A DNA stretch of 64,000 bases from Glycomyces harbinensis (GTDB taxonomy: Bacteria > Actinomycetota > Actinomycetes > Mycobacteriales > Micromonosporaceae): positions 682,001-746,000 of the forward strand of contig NZ_FNAD01000001.1 of the NCBI RefSeq assembly GCF_900101745.1, in the 5' to 3' direction. The translations under genes and the position numbers were made by a program. The notes below the pieces were generated by a model. That model searched no databases and was not told the DNA's origin. It saw nothing but the letters and a program-made list of their open reading frames with translations. Of the stretch, positions 60,091-64,000 are shown piece by piece (positions within the stretch are counted from its first letter, which is position 1; every line of letters begins with the position of its first letter).

Positions 60091-60933
60091 TCAGGTGGCG
60101 GCGAGGTAGCCCGTCTCCAGCATGATGATCACGGCGACGCCGAGGATGCAGCGGTACCAGACGAAGATGAAGACGCTGTGCTTCGCGACCCACTTGAGCA
60201 TCCAGTGCACGGCCGCGAGGCCCACGAAGAACGCGATGATCGTCGCCACCAGCATCTGGGCGCCGCTGGGCACCGAGCCTTCGGCGGCGGGGTCGAACAC
60301 GTCGCCCAGGCTCAGGATGCCCGCGCCGAAGACGGCCGGGATCGCCAGTAGGAACGAGTATCTGGCCGCCACCGAGCGGTCGAGGCCGATGAACAGGCCC
60401 GCGGTGATGGTGCCGCCCGAGCGCGAGACGCCCGGGATGAGCGCGGCCGCCTGCGCGAAGCCGAGGATGAGGCCGTCCTTGAGCCTGAAGTCGTCCCAGG
60501 AGCGGGTCTTGCGGCCGACGAGTTCGGCCAGCGCGAGCAGGAGCCCGAAGAAGATGAGGCTGAAGGAGACCAGCCACAGGTTGCGGGCGCCCTCGCGGAT
60601 GGCGTCCTTGAAGACGAGCCCGAAGAACACGATCGGCAGGGTTCCGAGGATGACGTACCAGCCGAGCCGGTAGTCGGTCTCGCCGCGCAGCCGCTTGTCG
60701 AACAGGCCCTTCCACCAGGCGACGAGGATGCGGACGATGTCCTTCCAGAAGTAGAGCAGGACCGCCGTCTCGGTGCCCAGCTGCGTGACCGCGGTGAAGG
60801 AGGCGCCGGCGTCCTCCTCGAAGAACAGCGCCGAGGTGAGGCGCAGGTGCGCCGAGGAGGAGATCGGCAGCATCTCGGTCAGGCCCTGGACGATCCCGAG
60901 CACGATGGCCTCGAACCAGGTCATGTCGACCAT
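60091..60933 (-). CDS. uppP: Undecaprenyl-diphosphatase
   Basis: A 280-residue membrane enzyme of the UppP/BacA family that turns undecaprenyl diphosphate into undecaprenyl phosphate for cell-wall lipid recycling. The catalytic motifs are [14 protein letters not shown] near the N-terminus and [10 protein letters not shown] in the middle; the intervening helices include [11 protein letters not shown]. The ATG at 60933 is chosen because GGAGGT lies 6 nt upstream; a longer frame to 61185 has no family similarity in the extra part. High dosage gives bacitracin tolerance in other species. It stands alone, ended by a two-way terminator. Confidence 0.94.
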   Translation of the reverse strand: MVDMTWFEAIVLGIVQGLTEMLPISSSAHLRLTSALFFEEDAGASFTAVTQLGTETAVLLYFWKDIVRILVAWWKGLFDKRLRGETDYRLGWYVILGTLPIVFFGLVFKDAIREGARNLWLVSFSLIFFGLLLALAELVGRKTRSWDDFRLKDGLILGFAQAAALIPGVSRSGGTITAGLFIGLDRSVAARYSFLLAIPAVFGAGILSLGDVFDPAAEGSVPSGAQMLVATIIAFFVGLAAVHWMLKWVAKHSVFIFVWYRCILGVAVIIMLETGYLAAT

Positions 60934-61151
60934 CGGGCGACCTCCGTCCGCGCACGGGACTGGCAGGGGGGAGTGTGCATTTGAGCTTCTTTCGTCACTT
61001 AGACGGTCAGGAGTCGCTTCCGTTGTCTCGTGGCACCCAGTGCGACTGGGACATCTTGCCAGATCCGTGACTGTGACCGTCCCACATACACCCGCGAGTG
61101 AGACGTGCCGGGTCCGCGGAGGGACCGGGTCGAGTCGAGAGTGGAGAACGA

Positions 61152-61188
61152 CCGGTGGCGCCGACCCGAACGCGGTCGGCGCCACCGG
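61152..61188 (+). other. 15-bp stem hairpin upstream of kdp
   Basis: CCGGTGGCGCCGACC pairs perfectly with GGTCGGCGCCACCGG, with a 7-nt loop. It is the strongest hairpin in the region and has no gene just before it on either strand; it may end a short leader transcript. Confidence 0.6.
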
Positions 61189-61224
61189 GGACCAGATCGC
61201 GTCGCATGGCAGGAACTGAGCTGG

Positions 61225-61425
61225 TCGGCCGTCGGGCCCGCTGGAGCGAACCCGGTTATGAACGCACTGTACGAGCGTGGAGTCCGCCTTGTCAGTGATT
61301 TGAGTGATTAGGTGTGTTTCGAGGCTCTTGCGAATCGTTGTCAGACGGCCGTCAAGAACGGCGCCGCCCGCGTAGGGAAGCCGTCAGGTCCTCTAGGCAA
61401 CCGCCTCAGCTCGGCGTTCACTCGG
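61225..61425 (+). promoter_or_regulatory. Possible c-di-AMP (ydaO) riboswitch upstream of kdpFAB
   Basis: The 3' half, around 61373-61403, reads GTAGGGAAGCCGTCAG, then GTCCTCTAGGCAACCGCC, which resembles the conserved 3' core of ydaO aptamers (a CCGUCAG, CCUC, AGGC order). A GCGAATCG segment further upstream (61330-61337) fits the conserved internal GAAUC. The 5' limit is a guess. c-di-AMP is known to shut off potassium import genes, so the place before kdp makes sense. I recalled the consensus and could not align it. Confidence 0.42.
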
Positions 61426-61454
61426 ATTCGCCGGGTGCTCGCCCCCGACCCGGC

Positions 61455-61475
61455 GGCGCGGCCACGGGCCGCGCC
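61455..61475 (+). terminator. Hairpin before the first kdp gene
   Basis: GGCGCGGCC-ACG-GGCCGCGCC: a perfect 9-bp stem with a 3-nt loop, then CCC, 26 bp before the first small gene. It could be the expression platform of the putative riboswitch. Confidence 0.5.
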
Positions 61476-61501
61476 CCCTGAACGCAGAGAAGAAGGAAGC
61501 A

Positions 61502-61585
61502 ATGCCCGATCTCGCCTATCTGGCACTGACGGTGGTCTGTTTCATCGTCCTCGCCCTCGTCGTCAAGGCGGTGGAGAAGCTGTGA
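61502..61585 (+). CDS. 27-residue membrane peptide preceding kdpF
   Basis: A small gene [20 protein letters not shown], then a short basic/acidic end (KAVEKL). It is one membrane helix, with AAGGAAG at good spacing before the ATG, and its stop overlaps the GTG of kdpF (GTGA). KdpF follows in a second frame, so this is a separate peptide and not an extension. Similar small peptides precede kdpF in some actinobacteria as far as I recall; its role is unknown, perhaps stability of the Kdp complex. Confidence 0.6.
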   Translation: MPDLAYLALTVVCFIVLALVVKAVEKL

Positions 61586-61671
61586 GCGCCGTCAACGCCA
61601 TCGGCCTCGTCCTCGCCGTCCTCCTCGGCGTCTTCCTCGTCATCGCGCTGCTGAAACCGGAGCGCTTCTGA
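61582..61671 (+). CDS. kdpF: Potassium-transporting ATPase subunit F
   Basis: A 29-residue single-helix peptide with the usual KdpF end [11 protein letters not shown] start in a 4-bp overlap with the preceding small gene; its TGA stop overlaps the kdpA ATG (TGATG). KdpF stabilises the KdpABC complex in the membrane. It is shorter than a typical gene-finder limit and is identified by position and the LLKPERF motif. Confidence 0.88.
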   Translation: MSAVNAIGLVLAVLLGVFLVIALLKPERF

Positions 61672-63332
61672 TGAGCGAGACCACCGCAGGCGTCGTCTTC
61701 ATCGCCGCGATGATCGCGGCGCTGGCCGCGAGCTACAAGCCGCTCGGCGACTACATGTACCGGGTCGTGACCCGCGAGCACCACCGCAAGGTCGAGCGGG
61801 GCGTCTACCGCCTCATCGGCGCCCGCCCGGGCACCGAGCAGAACTGGGTCGGCTACGCCCGCAGCGTGCTGGCCTTCTCGGCCGTGAGCATCGCGGTGCT
61901 CTACCTCTTCCAGCGGGTCCAGGGCTCGCTGCCGTTCGGCAACGGCTTCGCCGGGGTCGAGCCGGGCCTGGCCTGGAACACCGCGGTCAGCTTCACGACC
62001 AACACGAACTGGCAGGCGTACTCCGGCGAGGCGACCATGGGCGTCTTCGTCCAGGCCGCCGGACTGGCCGTGCAGAACTTCGTGTCCGCCGCCGTCGGCA
62101 TCGCCGTCGCCGTGGTCCTGGTGCGAGGCTTCGCCCGCAAGGCCACCGACAAGCTCGGGAACTTCTGGGTCGACCTCACCCGCATCACGCTGTGGGTGCT
62201 GCTGCCGATCAGCTTCGTCGCCGCGATCGTGCTGGTCGCCGGGGGCGCGATCCAGAACCTCACCGACTTCACCAGCGCCACCACCTCCACCGGGGACACC
62301 CAGACCATCACCGGCGGGCTCGTCGCCGGCCAGGAGGCGATCAAGAACCTCGGCACGAACGGCGGCGGCTACTACAACGCGAACGCGGCCCACCCGTTCG
62401 AGAACCCGACCACCTGGACGAACTTCGTCATCATCTACCTGCTGCTGGTGATCCCGTTCTCGCTGCCGCGCACCTTCGGGCGCCTGGTCGGCCAGAACCG
62501 CCAGGGCTACGCCATCGCCGCCGTCATGGGCATCATCGCGCTCGTCTCGGTGAGCCTGGTCGTCGGTTTCGAGTCCTTCGCGAACGGCACCGTCCCGCAG
62601 GCGGTCACGGCCGCCATGGAAGGCAAGGAAGTGCGCTTCGGCGTGCCCGACTCCGGGCTCTTCGCCGCCGCGACCACGCTGACCTCGACCGGTTCGGTGA
62701 ACTCGTTCCACGACTCGTACACGTCGTTCGGCGGCGGGGTCCTGATCCTGAACATGATGCTCGGCGAGGTCGCACCCGGCGGCGTCGGCGCGGGCCTCTA
62801 CGGGATGCTCGTGCTCGCCACCATCACCGTGTTCATCGCCGGGCTCATGGTCGGGCGCACCCCGGAGTACCTGGGCAAGAAGATCGGGGCCCGGGAGATC
62901 AAGCTCGCGAGCCTGTACTTCCTGGTGACCCCGGCGCTGCTCCTTTCGGGCGTCGCCGCCTCGCTGGCCCTCCCGGTCAACCTGGACTCCATGCAGGACC
63001 CGGGCCCGCACGGATTCTCGGAGATGCTGTACGCCTTCGCCTCCGCGTCGAACAACAACGGCTCCGCGTTCGGCGGCTTCGGCGCGAACACGCCGTGGTT
63101 CAACACCGCGCTGGGGCTGTGCATGCTGTTCGGCCGGTTCCTGCCGATCATCCTGGTCCTCGCTCTCGCCGGCTCGCTGGCGAAGCAGAAGCCGGTCCCG
63201 GCCACCGCCGGCACGTTCCCCACCCACAAGCCGCTGTTCGTAGGCATGGTCGTCGGCGTGACCGTCATTCTCGTCGCGCTGACCTTCCTGCCCGTCCTCG
63301 CCCTCGGCCCGCTGGCCGACGGTCTGCAATAG
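61671..63332 (+). CDS. kdpA: Potassium-transporting ATPase subunit A
   Basis: A 553-residue subunit that binds and conducts potassium. The four pore loops are visible: [55 protein letters not shown] and [20 protein letters not shown]. About ten membrane helices and full length compared with other KdpA (about 555). Coupled to kdpF by a 1-bp overlap and to kdpB by a 13-bp gap. Expressed under potassium limitation in other bacteria; here a leader structure may also control it. Confidence 0.97.
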   Translation: MSETTAGVVFIAAMIAALAASYKPLGDYMYRVVTREHHRKVERGVYRLIGARPGTEQNWVGYARSVLAFSAVSIAVLYLFQRVQGSLPFGNGFAGVEPGLAWNTAVSFTTNTNWQAYSGEATMGVFVQAAGLAVQNFVSAAVGIAVAVVLVRGFARKATDKLGNFWVDLTRITLWVLLPISFVAAIVLVAGGAIQNLTDFTSATTSTGDTQTITGGLVAGQEAIKNLGTNGGGYYNANAAHPFENPTTWTNFVIIYLLLVIPFSLPRTFGRLVGQNRQGYAIAAVMGIIALVSVSLVVGFESFANGTVPQAVTAAMEGKEVRFGVPDSGLFAAATTLTSTGSVNSFHDSYTSFGGGVLILNMMLGEVAPGGVGAGLYGMLVLATITVFIAGLMVGRTPEYLGKKIGAREIKLASLYFLVTPALLLSGVAASLALPVNLDSMQDPGPHGFSEMLYAFASASNNNGSAFGGFGANTPWFNTALGLCMLFGRFLPIILVLALAGSLAKQKPVPATAGTFPTHKPLFVGMVVGVTVILVALTFLPVLALGPLADGLQ

Positions 63333-63345
63333 GAGTTTCCCGCAC

Positions 63346-64000
63346 ATGTCCTCAATGGCTACTGTGGCTCCGAAGACCCGAAACGGACTGCTCGATCCGA
63401 AACAATGGATCAAGTCCACGCCCGCGGCCTTCCGCAAGCTCGATCCCCGCGTCATGTGGCGCAACCCTGTCATGTTCATCGTCGAGATCGGGGCGGTCTT
63501 CACGACCGTCCTCGCGATCATCGACCCGACCCTCTTCGCCTGGACCATCACGGTCTGGCTGTGGCTCACGGTGCTCTTCGCCAACGCCGCGGAGGCGATC
63601 GCCGAGGGCCGCGGCAAGGCCCAGGCCGACAGCCTCCGCAAGGCCAAGACCGACACCGTCGCCCGCAAGCTCGCGGTGCAGGACCCCGACATCGCCTCCC
63701 CGAAGGTGGAGACGGTCGAGGTCGCCGCGCCCGAGTTGAAGCGCGGCGACTACGTCCTGGTCGTGGCCGGCGAGACCATCCCCGGGGACGGCGACGTCGT
63801 CACCGGCATCGCGAGTGTGGACGAGTCGGCGATCACCGGCGAGTCCGCTCCCGTCATCCGCGAATCCGGCGGCGACCGGTCCGCGGTCATGGGCGGCACC
63901 AAGGTCCTCTCGGACTGGGTCGTCGTCAAGATCACCCAGGAGCCCGGCAAGTCCTTCCTGGACCGCATGATCGCCCTCGTCGAGGGCTCCGAGCGTCGCA
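63346..64000 (+). CDS. kdpB: Potassium-transporting ATPase subunit B (N-terminal fragment)
   Basis: The first 218 codons of the P-type ATPase subunit; the gene runs off the right edge. Helices M1 and M2 are visible ([16 protein letters not shown] and [24 protein letters not shown]), then the actuator domain with [20 protein letters not shown], the TGES dephosphorylation motif. The phosphorylation motif DKTGT lies outside the window. AGGAG lies 10 nt before the ATG at 63346; an ATG at 63355 is an alternative. It couples ATP hydrolysis to transport through KdpA. Confidence 0.96.
   Translation, partial: MSSMATVAPKTRNGLLDPKQWIKSTPAAFRKLDPRVMWRNPVMFIVEIGAVFTTVLAIIDPTLFAWTITVWLWLTVLFANAAEAIAEGRGKAQADSLRKAKTDTVARKLAVQDPDIASPKVETVEVAAPELKRGDYVLVVAGETIPGDGDVVTGIASVDESAITGESAPVIRESGGDRSAVMGGTKVLSDWVVVKITQEPGKSFLDRMIALVEGSERR

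Larger units (their letters stand above)
60934..61501. other. Intergenic region between uppP and kdp, with structured leader
   Basis: A 568-bp region without a convincing gene. It should hold the uppP promoter (minus) and the kdp promoter (plus). A perfect 15-bp stem hairpin, a riboswitch-like stretch and a terminator-like hairpin are listed separately. No sensor kinase gene (kdpDE) is in the window. Confidence 0.6.

Noticed and set aside
60934..61185. Longer N-terminus for uppP
   Set aside because: The extra part has no membrane helix or similarity, while the ATG at 60933 has GGAGGT at ideal spacing.
1..64000. CRISPR arrays, insertion sequences, integrase genes and attachment sites
   Set aside because: I saw no regular direct-repeat array, no transposase or integrase motif and no tRNA-linked direct repeat in the window.

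Overview
The window is very GC-rich, has actinobacterial gene style (GTG starts, many ATGA and TGATG overlaps, an LPxTG-anchored HtaA protein, DtxR-type iron boxes) and comes from a member of the Actinomycetota. I cannot support a genus. No rRNA, tRNA, CRISPR array, phage or insertion sequence was seen.

Layout. 1-6.2 kb is a galactan-use locus: a sugar ABC transporter (permease cut by the window edge, binding protein) divergent from a GH42 beta-galactosidase and two tandem secreted GH53 endo-galactanases. Two near-identical LacI-type palindromes lie in the divergent promoter region. 6.2-9.6 kb is a two-gene cassette of a membrane-anchored Ser/Thr kinase-like protein and a patatin-like lipase. 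9.8-11.7 kb holds a DoxX protein divergent from a TetR regulator, then a LysE exporter. 11.9-19 kb is a heme-iron island: hmuTUV plus an overlapping AI-2E-type membrane protein on the minus strand, and two double-HtaA-domain surface proteins on the plus strand, with two iron boxes between them. 19.1-22 kb carries a second DoxX protein, a winged-helix protein and a sulfotransferase.

22.4-39.8 kb is the outstanding feature: two giant genes encoding a Tc (ABC-type, toxin-complex) toxin. The downstream gene is a TcA pore/receptor subunit of 3208 residues with an unusual N-terminus of peptidoglycan-binding-like repeats and a beta-sandwich. The upstream gene is a TcB-TcC fusion (SpvB, FG-GAP/VCBS, RHS cocoon, RHS core) whose variable C-terminus looks like an HNH-type nuclease followed by hydrophobic segments. 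A cluster of TGCATTCG motifs and an orphan histidine kinase lie directly upstream.

41.5-64 kb is mostly small regulator-target pairs: tandem MBL hydrolases divergent from a LysR stub, a beta-lactamase-like protein with a lipoprotein, a two-component system, an S8 protease, MFS/MerR, an NmrA-like protein, WYL/VOC/YdeI, an aminotransferase, an EamA permease and UppP. The window ends in kdpFAB (potassium uptake ATPase, kdpB cut by the edge), preceded by a long leader whose 3' half resembles a c-di-AMP (ydaO) riboswitch and which contains a terminator-like hairpin.

Several intergenic regions carry clear palindromes next to a regulator gene (TetR, LysR, two-component, MerR, WYL), which gives direct regulator-target hypotheses.
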